Origin: Pseudomonadota bacterium
Lineage (GTDB): Bacteria > Desulfobacterota > Binatia > Binatales > Binataceae
DNA: 64,000 nucleotides
Reading direction: 5' to 3'
Assembly (NCBI GenBank): GCA_021324885.1
Contig: JAJPIF010000006.1
Span: forward strand, 1-64,000
This document shows, piece after piece, positions 42,755-50,534 of this stretch. The stretch's first letter is position 1. Every line of letters starts with the position of its first letter. The position numbers were made by a program, and so were the translations under genes. The notes below the pieces were generated by a model. That model saw nothing but the letters and a program-made list of their open reading frames with translations. It had not been told where the DNA came from and searched no databases.

Positions 42755-45415
42755 TTATTTGACACCGAGCAGGCTGCCAACCTTGTCCAAAGCTTCGCGC
42801 AGGCGCTGGGGATCACGTCCACCGGCCTGCGCGAAATCAGGCCGGCCGCCGCCCGATCCGCCGACAATCGGCGCGATCTGCCTGATAATGTCGCCGGCTT
42901 TTACTTTTCCCACCAAATCGGGCGTGACCGCCACCAGCAGCGCGACCTTGTCCGATGCCAGCTCCGAACCCAGCGCGACCACGGCTGAGCCGTACCTGGT
43001 GCGGATCTGGTCCGCGATCCCGCGCATCGCGGCGGGCTCGACGCCTTCCAGTTTGCGCGTCACCAGCTTGATGCCGTCCACCTGGCGGACGTCTTCGTCA
43101 GCCGGCGCCGATCCGCCAGTGGCCAGCTTCTGCTCCAGGGTCCGGAGCTTCTTTTCCAGCTCCTTCTCGCGCGCCAGCAGGCGTTGCAGCCGTTCCAGCG
43201 CGGCGCCGTCTTTGGCCCTTAACTGATCGCCGATCGCGCGCAGGACTTCCTCGCGTTTGCGAATCGCCTCCAGCGCGCCCTGACCGGTCGCCGCTTCGAT
43301 GCGGCGCACCCCCGCCGCCACCCCTGATTCGGCTTCCAGCTTGAAAATTCCGATATCGCCGGTGCGCGACACGTGGGTGCCGCCGCACAGTTCGACGGAA
43401 AAGTCGCCCATCCTGACCACCCTTACGCGATCGCCGTACTTTTCGCCGAAAAACGCCAATGCCCCGGTCTTCAGCGCGTCCACGTACGCCATCTCCTCGT
43501 TAACCACGGCGGCATTTTCGCGGATGCGCGCGTTGACCTCCTCTTCGATTTCCCGCAGATCGCTTTCGCTGATCGCACCCGTGTGCGCGAAGTCAAAGCG
43601 CAGGCGGTCCGGCGCAACCAGCGAACCCGCCTGATGCACGTGAGTGCCAAGGACGTCGCGCAAGGCGTAATGCAGGATATGGGTTGCGGAATGGTTGAGC
43701 ATCGCGGCCTCGCGCCGGGGCCGGTCCACTTCCAGCCTCACGCGCACCCCGGGGCGAACCTGACCGGCATCGCCCTGAAGCAGCCGCCCTGAATGGACGA
43801 TGGTGCCGTCGGCTTTGCGGGTATCCGTTATCTCGATCAGCGCGCCGGACTCGGTGCGGATCGTGCCGCGGTCGCCGACCTGGCCGCCGCCTTCGGGATA
43901 AAAGGGCGTTTCGGCGACCACGATCTCGGCTTTGCCATCGGCGCCGATATGGCTGGCCAGCACCTCGGATTCGCCGGTCAAACGATCGTGGCCGACAAAG
44001 CGGGAGGCGGTTGCGCCGCCAAGCTTGAGTTCCGGCGCGATTATTTCTTCCCTGCGGGCGGAACGGGCGCGCTCGCGCTGCTCGGCCATCAAGCGCTCGA
44101 AAGCAGCCACATCGACCTGGATACCTTCGTCGCGCAAGACGTCCTGAGTCACGTCAAGCGGAAAACCGTAGGTATCGTAGAGTTTGAAGGCGACCTCGCC
44201 GGAAAGAACCCGGTCTCCTGCACCGCCAACCCGGCGCTTTTCGGCCTCGATCAACTCCAAGCCTCGATCCAGCGTCTCACCGAAACGCTCCTCCTCGGCG
44301 GTGAGGATTTCGCAGATTTTGCCTTCGTGCTCCTTGAGTTCGGGATAAGCTCCACCCATCGCAGCGATAACACCCAACTCGACTTGCGCCAGAAAAGGCC
44401 TTTTGATGCCGAGATAACGGCCATGGCGCGCCGCTCTGCGGACGATTCGCCGCAGCACGTACCCGCGATCCGTGTTGCCGGGAACCAGCCCTTCGGCAAT
44501 CAGAAAACACATCGCGCGGGCATGATCGGCGATCGCGCGGAAGGAGACGTCAGTGTCGTATCCTTGTCCGTAACGGGCGCCTTCACCGAGTCGCGCCGCC
44601 GCGCGTTCGATTTCGCGAACTATCGTCTGAAAAACATCAATATCGTAATTGCCCAGCAGCCTGCCAGTCTCGAAGCTTTGCAACACCGAGGTGACGCGTT
44701 CCAGGCCGGTGCCGGTATCGACATGCTTCATCGGCAAGGGCGACAGGTTGCCCGCCGCGTCGCGGTTGTACTGGATGAACACGAGATTGCCCAACTCGAT
44801 GAATCGGGCGCATCCGTCAACGTTGACCCCGCACGCGCTCCCGCGATGGGACGCGCCGTCGCAGGCCGGCGCCCCGCGGTCGATATGGATTTCCGAGCAC
44901 GGACCACACGGCCCGGTCTCGCCCATCTCCCAGAAATTGTCTTTTTCCCCAAACCGCAGGATGCGCTCGCGGGGCAGGACATTCATTTTCAGCCACGCAT
45001 CTTCGGCCTCGAAGTCGTCCTTGTAAACCGTCGCGTAGAGCAGCCTGGGATCGATGCGCCAGACCCTGGTCAGCAATTCCCAATGAAAGGCGATCGCCTC
45101 GGCCTTGTAGTAGTCGCCGAACGACCAGTTGCCGAGCATCTCGAAGAACGTGTGATGGTAGGTGTCACGGCCCACCGCTTCGAGGTCGTTGTGCTTGCCT
45201 GAAATACGCAGACATTTCTGGCAGTCGGCGACGCGGCGCGCTTCGGGCGTGCGGATGCCCAGGAAGTAATCCTTGAACGGCACCATCCCGGCGTTGGTAA
45301 AAAGCAGCGTCGGATCGCCTTTGGGAACCAGCGATGCGGACGGGACAATTTGATGCCTGCGTTCGCGGAAGAAGTCCAGAAACGAACTGCGCACCTTGTC
45401 TGTGGTCCACTCCAT
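42755..45415 (-). CDS. alaS: Alanyl-tRNA synthetase
   Basis: An 886-residue class II synthetase. The catalytic core opens WTTDKVRSSFLDFFRERRHQ and LFTNAGMVPFKDYFLG. The editing domain has HSATHILHYALRDVLG and the zinc/editing motif ELCGGTHVSRTGDIG. A C-terminal DHHA1 region includes GGSGGGRPDFAQAGG. Length is normal (875-890). It heads the alaS-phoH-ybeY-AbiGi-like-lnt run and is divergent from the CysQ-like gene. The AlaRS substrate tRNA-Ala(GGC) is encoded at 9008. Confidence 0.96.
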   Translation of the reverse strand: MEWTTDKVRSSFLDFFRERRHQIVPSASLVPKGDPTLLFTNAGMVPFKDYFLGIRTPEARRVADCQKCLRISGKHNDLEAVGRDTYHHTFFEMLGNWSFGDYYKAEAIAFHWELLTRVWRIDPRLLYATVYKDDFEAEDAWLKMNVLPRERILRFGEKDNFWEMGETGPCGPCSEIHIDRGAPACDGASHRGSACGVNVDGCARFIELGNLVFIQYNRDAAGNLSPLPMKHVDTGTGLERVTSVLQSFETGRLLGNYDIDVFQTIVREIERAAARLGEGARYGQGYDTDVSFRAIADHARAMCFLIAEGLVPGNTDRGYVLRRIVRRAARHGRYLGIKRPFLAQVELGVIAAMGGAYPELKEHEGKICEILTAEEERFGETLDRGLELIEAEKRRVGGAGDRVLSGEVAFKLYDTYGFPLDVTQDVLRDEGIQVDVAAFERLMAEQRERARSARREEIIAPELKLGGATASRFVGHDRLTGESEVLASHIGADGKAEIVVAETPFYPEGGGQVGDRGTIRTESGALIEITDTRKADGTIVHSGRLLQGDAGQVRPGVRVRLEVDRPRREAAMLNHSATHILHYALRDVLGTHVHQAGSLVAPDRLRFDFAHTGAISESDLREIEEEVNARIRENAAVVNEEMAYVDALKTGALAFFGEKYGDRVRVVRMGDFSVELCGGTHVSRTGDIGIFKLEAESGVAAGVRRIEAATGQGALEAIRKREEVLRAIGDQLRAKDGAALERLQRLLAREKELEKKLRTLEQKLATGGSAPADEDVRQVDGIKLVTRKLEGVEPAAMRGIADQIRTRYGSAVVALGSELASDKVALLVAVTPDLVGKVKAGDIIRQIAPIVGGSGGGRPDFAQAGGRDPQRLREALDKVGSLLGVK

Positions 45416-45453
45416 AGGGTCAAGTCTAGCCCATTGGGTCCATCGAAAGGATA

Positions 45454-45469
45454 GGTTGACAAGTCAACC
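45454..45469. promoter_or_regulatory. Inverted repeat GGTTGACAAGTCAACC between alaS and the CysQ-like gene
   Basis: A 7-bp perfect inverted repeat with a two-base centre lies in the 143-base divergent promoter region, 39 bases upstream of the alaS start. It overlaps a TTGACA hexamer on the plus strand. It could be an operator or part of a promoter. Confidence 0.35.
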
Positions 45470-45558
45470 GCCGGCCGCCCGTTCCGGCCGGTCAGGACCA
45501 ACGTCTATCATCGTCCGAAACGGATATGGTACAGACGTAACCGGCGATTGGAGCCGCA

Positions 45559-46344
45559 ATGCCGCATGAGATGTTCTTTAGCCAGGTTTCGAGCCAGATG
45601 CCCATAGCTGATTTCGAGGAGGCCCGCATCGCCGAGCGTATCGCGTCGAGCGCCGGCCAGCTGCTGGTTCTTGCCCGCTCCAGTGGACTTTTGCAGGGTA
45701 AGGCTTTGGGGGCCGTGGGCGACGCTATTTCCAACACCTTCATCACCCGGATAATTCGCGAAAGTCATCCCGACGACGGTTTGCTTTCGGAAGAGGATAA
45801 GGACGACGAGTCGCGGCTGGGCAAACGGCGGGTTTGGGTAATCGATCCGCTGGACGGCACGCGCGAGTTTTCGGAAAACCGTGACGACTGGGCCGTGCAT
45901 ATCGCGCTGGTAATCGACGGCATCCCGGCGGCCTGTGCGGTGGGTTTGCCCAGCCTGGGGCTCACTTTCTCCACCGCAGCCCCCCCGCCGCTCCCGCCTC
46001 CGCCGCCGGGTCTTCCCCGAATCCTGGTCAGCCGCACGCGTCCGCCCGAAGTCGCTTTGAAGGTTGCCGAGCATTTGGGCGGAGAGCTGGTCCACATGGG
46101 ATCGGCGGGCGCGAAAGCGATGGCGGTGCTGCGCGGAGAAGCGCACGCTTACATTCATAGCGGCGGCCAATTCGAATGGGATTCCGCCGCGCCCGCGGGA
46201 GTGGCGGCAGCCGCCGGCCTGCATGTCTCGCGTATCGACGGTTCGCCCTTGCGCTACAACCAGCCCGACCCGTATCTGCCCGATTTGGTCATCTGCCGTC
46301 CCGAGCTGGCCCGCGATATTCTCCAGGCGCTAGCCGCGGATTAG
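45559..46344 (+). CDS. CysQ-like inositol-monophosphatase family phosphatase
   Basis: A 261-residue Mg2+-dependent phosphatase of the IMPase fold. Motif 1 is LLSEEDKDD, motif 2 WVIDPLDGTREF (DPxDGT) and motif 3 QFEWDSAAPAGVAAAAGLHV. The third matches CysQ-type 3'(2'),5'-bisphosphate nucleotidases that recycle PAP from sulfate assimilation better than inositol phosphatases. A proline-rich insert (PPPLPPPPPG) near residue 137 replaces a surface loop. No cys genes are adjacent, so PAP specificity is a likely but unproven assignment. Confidence 0.82.
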   Translation: MPHEMFFSQVSSQMPIADFEEARIAERIASSAGQLLVLARSSGLLQGKALGAVGDAISNTFITRIIRESHPDDGLLSEEDKDDESRLGKRRVWVIDPLDGTREFSENRDDWAVHIALVIDGIPAACAVGLPSLGLTFSTAAPPPLPPPPPGLPRILVSRTRPPEVALKVAEHLGGELVHMGSAGAKAMAVLRGEAHAYIHSGGQFEWDSAAPAGVAAAAGLHVSRIDGSPLRYNQPDPYLPDLVICRPELARDILQALAAD

Positions 46345-46447
46345 AACAGACGTGGGAAGTTCGCTGCTCTCACCTCCCTGTTCCAGCAATTTGGCCGCAA
46401 GGCGCGTTTTTGGTAGAGCTTTGGCGAGCAACGATAGAGGTGGACTT

Positions 46448-46915
46448 GTGCGAAGATTTGCGCTCCTGACGTTCCTGATCGGTGCGATGGTTGCGGATTT
46501 TGCTTTTGTGGGAAGGGCTGGCGCCCAAAACGTGAGCAACGTGGCCGGGCTTTGGTCGGGAACCACCCGTGTTCTGCCGCCCTGCCTTTTTACCGCAGGC
46601 AGATGCGACGCGGTCAACAACATCACGTTCCGGTTCACGCAGAATGGCAATCGGATCAAGGGCAAGTTCACCTGCGCTTACGGCAACATGATCTGCCGCA
46701 ACGGTGGGGCGGACAGCTACGGCAAAATCGTTTCCGGCAAAATCGCAGGCAACCAGATTCGCCTTACCGTGGTCCTTCCGGCCGACGTGTCGAATTGCTT
46801 TTACAGCGGCGTGTTCACCTCGCCCAACGCGGTCCGCGGCGCTTACTCCTGCTACCAGGGTGGAGAGTTGATCGAAGAAGGCATTTGGAATGCGACGCGC
46901 AACATGGCACCCTGA
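46448..46915 (+). CDS. Small secreted cysteine-containing protein, unrecognised
   Basis: A 155-residue protein from GTG 46448, with AGAGGTGG upstream. The signal peptide RRFALLTFLIGAMVADFAFV is likely cleaved after GAQ. The mature part has six cysteines and repeated beta-strand-like stretches such as ITFRFTQNGNRIKGKFTCAY and GAYSCYQGGELIEEGIWNAT. It may be a small disulfide-bonded beta-barrel. I do not recognise the family. A longer frame to 46352 lacks signals. Confidence 0.65.
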   Translation: MRRFALLTFLIGAMVADFAFVGRAGAQNVSNVAGLWSGTTRVLPPCLFTAGRCDAVNNITFRFTQNGNRIKGKFTCAYGNMICRNGGADSYGKIVSGKIAGNQIRLTVVLPADVSNCFYSGVFTSPNAVRGAYSCYQGGELIEEGIWNATRNMAP

Positions 46916-47198
46916 GGCAGTAGCCGCTCCCCTTCGCCGCGCAGCGGCCGGCACGAGCGCGGTTTGTACCGCTGTCCTCCTGCTCCTGTTTATGCCCCCC
47001 GGACCTACGCATCGGCAGGCGGCCTTAGCCGCAGAGTCCAAGCCGGTGGGTGGCGTCGCGTTGTCAAGTCCGAGCGCCAGCATCGCTGCGTCGCCGCACG
47101 CGCAGCCCACCGGCGCCGCGCGCCCCCATAAGCATCACCGGCGCAAGCGGCATAAGCTGCCGAAAATACCGCCGGTGCCGCCACCCTCGCTTCCATAG
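46890..47198 (+). CDS. Small basic proline-rich exported protein, hypothetical
   Basis: A 102-residue frame whose ATG overlaps the preceding gene by 26 bases. One hydrophobic segment (TSAVCTAVLLLLFMPPG) is followed by a low-complexity tail rich in Ala, Ser, His, Lys and Pro (HKHHRRKRHKLPKIPPVPPP). It could be a membrane-anchored, cell-wall or periplasm-facing basic tail. There is no homology I recognise. The strong composition bias means it may be spurious. Confidence 0.4.
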   Translation: MRRATWHPEAVAAPLRRAAAGTSAVCTAVLLLLFMPPGPTHRQAALAAESKPVGGVALSSPSASIAASPHAQPTGAARPHKHHRRKRHKLPKIPPVPPPSLP

Positions 47199-47273
47199 CG
47201 GCTGGCGTTCCAATCGGGCCTTGAACATCGGCCTCTTGACCCTTGCAGCACGCCGGCTAGGCTTGAGAATACG

Positions 47274-47594
47274 ATGCCAACTGCTCCGCTGATCAGTGAA
47301 ATCCTCCCCGATTTTCTTGAAGAGATGGTCTACCTGCTGCATCAGACCGGCGAAGCCGCGCTGGGCGAGCAGATGCGAACGCTCAGAATCGAGTCGCTGT
47401 GCGATTGCGGCCACGAGGACTGCGCCAGCTTTGCCACGGCGGCCGAGGTCAAAGTCGATCGCACCGTCGAGCTTCAATCGATGGAAGGGATTTTACTGAT
47501 CGATTTGAACGCGGCTAATCAGGTCTGTTTCGTCGAGGTACTTGGCCGCAGCGACGTCAAATACCTGCTCGACGATTATAGCGAACGCCGCTGA
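47274..47594 (+). CDS. Conserved small protein with CxCGxxDCAxF motif
   Basis: A 106-residue acidic cytoplasmic protein. The segment LCDCGHEDCASFATA contains four closely spaced Cys and a His, a pattern I associate with an uncharacterised bacterial family (C-x-C-G-x2-x-C-A-x-F). It could bind zinc or be structural. The C-terminal VEVLGRSDVKYLLDDYSERR is typical of the family end. The function is unknown. It has its own start after a 75-base gap and is convergent with the next minus-strand gene. Confidence 0.6.
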   Translation: MPTAPLISEILPDFLEEMVYLLHQTGEAALGEQMRTLRIESLCDCGHEDCASFATAAEVKVDRTVELQSMEGILLIDLNAANQVCFVEVLGRSDVKYLLDDYSERR

Positions 47595-47615
47595 CGCGAT
47601 CAGGTTATTCGCGGC

Positions 47616-48164
47616 TCACAGCAGGGCGCCGCGGAAGGGGTCGTCGCGATCGGGCGGATGTTGCAGCAGGTTGATAGCCCATCGGCGCGCCTGGCGCATC
47701 GCGTCCTCCGCGCGCTTGAACAGCCGCTCGCGATACATCGTATGCCATACGTAGACGTCCACCGACGGCTCCTCACCCAAAAAGATGTCGATCATCCAGT
47801 CTTCGAGCTGCGGACCGCAGATTAGCAGGCGCACAAGGCGGCCGTGATCGATCACGATTCCCCGCGCCTCGCGCGGCAGGCGGAATTCGTCCTTGATGCG
47901 CTTGATAAGATGTTTGGGATAGTGCTCCTCGGTCATTGCCACGTAAGCCCATCCGCCTGGCGGCGGGTTGGCTGCGCGGGCGATGTTGAGGTTGTTGTCG
48001 GTCAGATGCTCCTTGGCGCGATCCTGGTCATAGTCGCGCGCCACGCTGTAAAAGCTCATGGCGATCGGCAACTGCGGCAATTCGGGTTCGTTGCGCGCCG
48101 CCTTGGGTTTTTTGACGGTGGTTTCGACCCACCATCGGTCTTCAACATTGGGCTTGGTGGCCAT
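47616..48164 (-). CDS. Hypothetical cytoplasmic protein (182 residues)
   Basis: No family recognised. The protein is hydrophilic, with a Lys/Pro-rich start (ETTVKKPKAARNEPELPQLP), then AMTEEHYPKHLIKRIKDEFR and a tryptophan/arginine-rich C-terminus (YVWHTMYRERLFKRAEDAMR). It follows the zincin gene by four bases on the same strand, so it may be cotranscribed and functionally paired with it. Confidence 0.55.
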   Translation of the reverse strand: MATKPNVEDRWWVETTVKKPKAARNEPELPQLPIAMSFYSVARDYDQDRAKEHLTDNNLNIARAANPPPGGWAYVAMTEEHYPKHLIKRIKDEFRLPREARGIVIDHGRLVRLLICGPQLEDWMIDIFLGEEPSVDVYVWHTMYRERLFKRAEDAMRQARRWAINLLQHPPDRDDPFRGALL

Positions 48165-48168
48165 CGAA

Positions 48169-48699
48169 TTAAGCTCGCGCCGAACGTGACCGCCGCGAAA
48201 TCTTGCGGCTCCTGGTCGCGGCAGTGCCCGCCCTTAGTTTGCCGGCGACGGAGCGGCGTGCGCTGCCGCGTCTGGAATTTACCTGGGAACTGCGCCGCGG
48301 CGCGGATGCGGACCTGCGCCGGCTGGCGGCGCGCCGCAGTCCGCGCACCATGCGCCGGGTGAACGCGTCGGCCTTGCGCTCAGCGTCGGTCCAGAACAGG
48401 AAATGTCCCATTTCATGATAGAAAGTCTGGATCCACATCCGTTCGGTATTGTAAATCCGACCACGCTTCCAATTCTCGGGATGGATGAGGTGGACACGGC
48501 CGTTCTCGAAGGTTTTACCGGCCGTCTTTCCCCAGTCGATGTACTCGTACCATTCGATCCTTGGCCGTTTCACGCCATAAAAACGGCAAAATTCAGCCAC
48601 CGCGCGCCTGAATTCCGCCGGCTTGTGGGTTCGGAAATAGGCACTTAGGCCGCGGTCGATAACCCTGCGCAAAGCCAATGGCGGAACGATCATTCGCAC
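48169..48699 (-). CDS. Small zincin-like putative metallopeptidase
   Basis: A 176-residue protein from GTG 48699, ten bases after GGAGG; ATG 48732 and 48693 are alternatives. The zinc motif FYHEMGHFLFWTDAERKADA (HExxH followed by an acidic ExKAD) is typical of minimal zincins. The N-terminal part has RAVAEFCRFYGVKRPRIEWY. The last 50 residues are extremely Arg/Ser-rich (RRRSASAPRRSSQVNSRRGS), which may bind nucleic acid or be a low-complexity extension. There is no signal peptide. The substrate is unknown. Confidence 0.62.
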   Translation of the reverse strand: MRMIVPPLALRRVIDRGLSAYFRTHKPAEFRRAVAEFCRFYGVKRPRIEWYEYIDWGKTAGKTFENGRVHLIHPENWKRGRIYNTERMWIQTFYHEMGHFLFWTDAERKADAFTRRMVRGLRRAASRRRSASAPRRSSQVNSRRGSARRSVAGKLRAGTAATRSRKISRRSRSARA

Positions 48700-48927
48700 G
48701 GACAGACGTCCTCCCGGTGTGGGACGAATCATAGAAAGGGCTTCGGACGGCAGTCAATGATCACGGAAATTCATCGTATCTGCGGGTCATTTTCAGGCGC
48801 CTTAACCGGTTTGGACCGGCTTAAACCCGTGCCGTTGTCCGGCCGTCACCGGGGACCGGTTACTGATAGCCTCGGCGGTTTGGTATATTAAGGCCGCCTG
48901 ACCATCGCAAAAGAGAGGATTTCGCAA

Positions 48928-49269
48928 ATGGCCGATTTTTACTCCGCCGACGCTTCCAAAAGCCTGCGCAAGCTGCGCCAACTCAAACCCGATATGTTCA
49001 AGGCGTTTATCGACTTCGATCAGAGCGTGTTCAAGGATGGCGCGATCAGCGGCAAGATGAAGCAGTTGATGGCAATCACCGCCGCGCATGTCACGCAATG
49101 CCCCTGGTGTATCGACGTTCACAGCAAAGCTGCGGTCGAGCATGGCGCCACGGATGAGGAGATCGCGGAGGCGATTTTTGTGGCGATGGCGATGCGGGCG
49201 GGGGCGGCGTTCAGTCATAGCATAATCTCGTTGAACTCCGCCGAACAAGCGCATCAGCATAATCCCTAG
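48928..49269 (+). CDS. Carboxymuconolactone decarboxylase/AhpD-like protein
   Basis: A 113-residue protein of the CMD/AhpD superfamily. The redox motif is [20 protein letters not shown] (C-x-x-C-x3-H) and is followed by [20 protein letters not shown]. AhpD-type members reduce peroxidase partners or act as disulfide reductases, while true carboxymuconolactone decarboxylases lack the CxxC, so a redox role is likely. AGAGAGGA (48912-48919) precedes the ATG. ispG begins 19 bases after its stop. Confidence 0.85.
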   Translation: MADFYSADASKSLRKLRQLKPDMFKAFIDFDQSVFKDGAISGKMKQLMAITAAHVTQCPWCIDVHSKAAVEHGATDEEIAEAIFVAMAMRAGAAFSHSIISLNSAEQAHQHNP

Positions 49270-49288
49270 GCACAGGCTTGACATCATC

Positions 49289-50431
49289 ATGGACCAGTCA
49301 GCACCGCGTAGAACTCGAAAAATCGACATTGGCGGAATTGCGGTTGGCGGTGACGCGCCAGTGGTTGTGCAGTCGATGTGCGCCACGCGCACCAGCGACA
49401 TCGACGCCACCGTCGCCCAGACTCATCAGCTTGCCCAAGCCGGCGCCGGCATCGTGCGCATCGCGATGGACAACGAGAAGGAAGTCGCGGCGCTCAAGGA
49501 AATCCGCGCCCAGACCCGCGGCATCGTGTTGTCGGTGGATTTGCAGGAAAATTACAAAATTGCGAACAAAGTCGCGCCTTACGTGGATAAAATCCGCTAC
49601 AATCCGGGCCATCTTCACCATATCGAAAAGGCCAAGACTATCCCGCAGAAGGTCCGCTGGCTGGTGGATATCGCGCGTGATCACAACCTGGCGATCCGCA
49701 TCGGCGTCAACTGCGGATCGGTCGCACCGGCGTTTTTGGCCCAATATCCGGACGACCAGCTCAAAGCGCTCGTGGAGTCAGCCGTTTGGCATTGCGAACT
49801 GATGGACGAATACGGCTTCAACCGTTTCGTCGTGTCGCTTAAAGATTCCGACCCGGTCAAGGTCGTCGAGGCCAATCGCCGCTTCGCCCAACGCCGTCCC
49901 GACGTGCCGATCCACCTGGGCGTGACTGAAGCCGGGATGCCGCCCGACGGCATCATCAAGACCCGCATCGCATTCGAAAAGCTGCTGGCGCAACACATCG
50001 GCGAGACCATCAGGGTGTCGCTCACGCTGCCCAACGATCGCAAGCACGAAGAAGTCGTGGTCGGCCACCAGATCCTGGACGACGTCGCGGCGGGCCGCTT
50101 CATCTCGGTTCCCGATTACGATAAGGGCCTTAACATCATCTCCTGTCCGTCATGTTCGCGCGTGGAGAACGAGCGCTTTGTCGAACTGGCCCAGCAGGTC
50201 AAGGAGCTGACTACGTACGCGGCACAGCATCGAATCACCATCGCGGTGATGGGCTGCCGGGTCAACGGTCCGGGCGAGACCGACGACGCCGACCTGGGCC
50301 TGTGGTGCGGCCCGAGCACGGTCAACCTGAAAAGGAAGGACCGCAAGCTGGGCAACTTCAGCTACGACGACGTCCTGGGCCGGCTGCGCCAGGAACTGGA
50401 TCGCCTGATCGAAGAGCGCCGCACCGCTTGA
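49289..50431 (+). CDS. ispG: 4-hydroxy-3-methylbut-2-enyl-diphosphate synthase
   Basis: A 380-residue [4Fe-4S] enzyme of the MEP isoprenoid pathway (MEcPP to HMBPP). Landmarks are [35 protein letters not shown] and RIGVNCGSV. The cluster cysteines lie in [13 protein letters not shown] and [20 protein letters not shown]. This is the single-domain bacterial form. It shares the strand with, and directly follows, the AhpD-like gene, which could supply or protect redox state, though that link is speculative. Confidence 0.94.
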   Translation: MDQSAPRRTRKIDIGGIAVGGDAPVVVQSMCATRTSDIDATVAQTHQLAQAGAGIVRIAMDNEKEVAALKEIRAQTRGIVLSVDLQENYKIANKVAPYVDKIRYNPGHLHHIEKAKTIPQKVRWLVDIARDHNLAIRIGVNCGSVAPAFLAQYPDDQLKALVESAVWHCELMDEYGFNRFVVSLKDSDPVKVVEANRRFAQRRPDVPIHLGVTEAGMPPDGIIKTRIAFEKLLAQHIGETIRVSLTLPNDRKHEEVVVGHQILDDVAAGRFISVPDYDKGLNIISCPSCSRVENERFVELAQQVKELTTYAAQHRITIAVMGCRVNGPGETDDADLGLWCGPSTVNLKRKDRKLGNFSYDDVLGRLRQELDRLIEERRTA

Positions 50432-50534
50432 TAGCAACCGTCGATTGCGGATAGGACAGGCGGCCCTGTCCAGCTCTTCACATCGTACCCAGGCGGCACC
50501 CAGGGCGGGTATGGCGACCCGCCCTACTGCCATC

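Noticed and set aside
43793-45202. Plus-strand 469-codon frame opposite alaS
   Set aside because: Antisense shadow. alaS motifs are unambiguous on the minus strand across the same bases.
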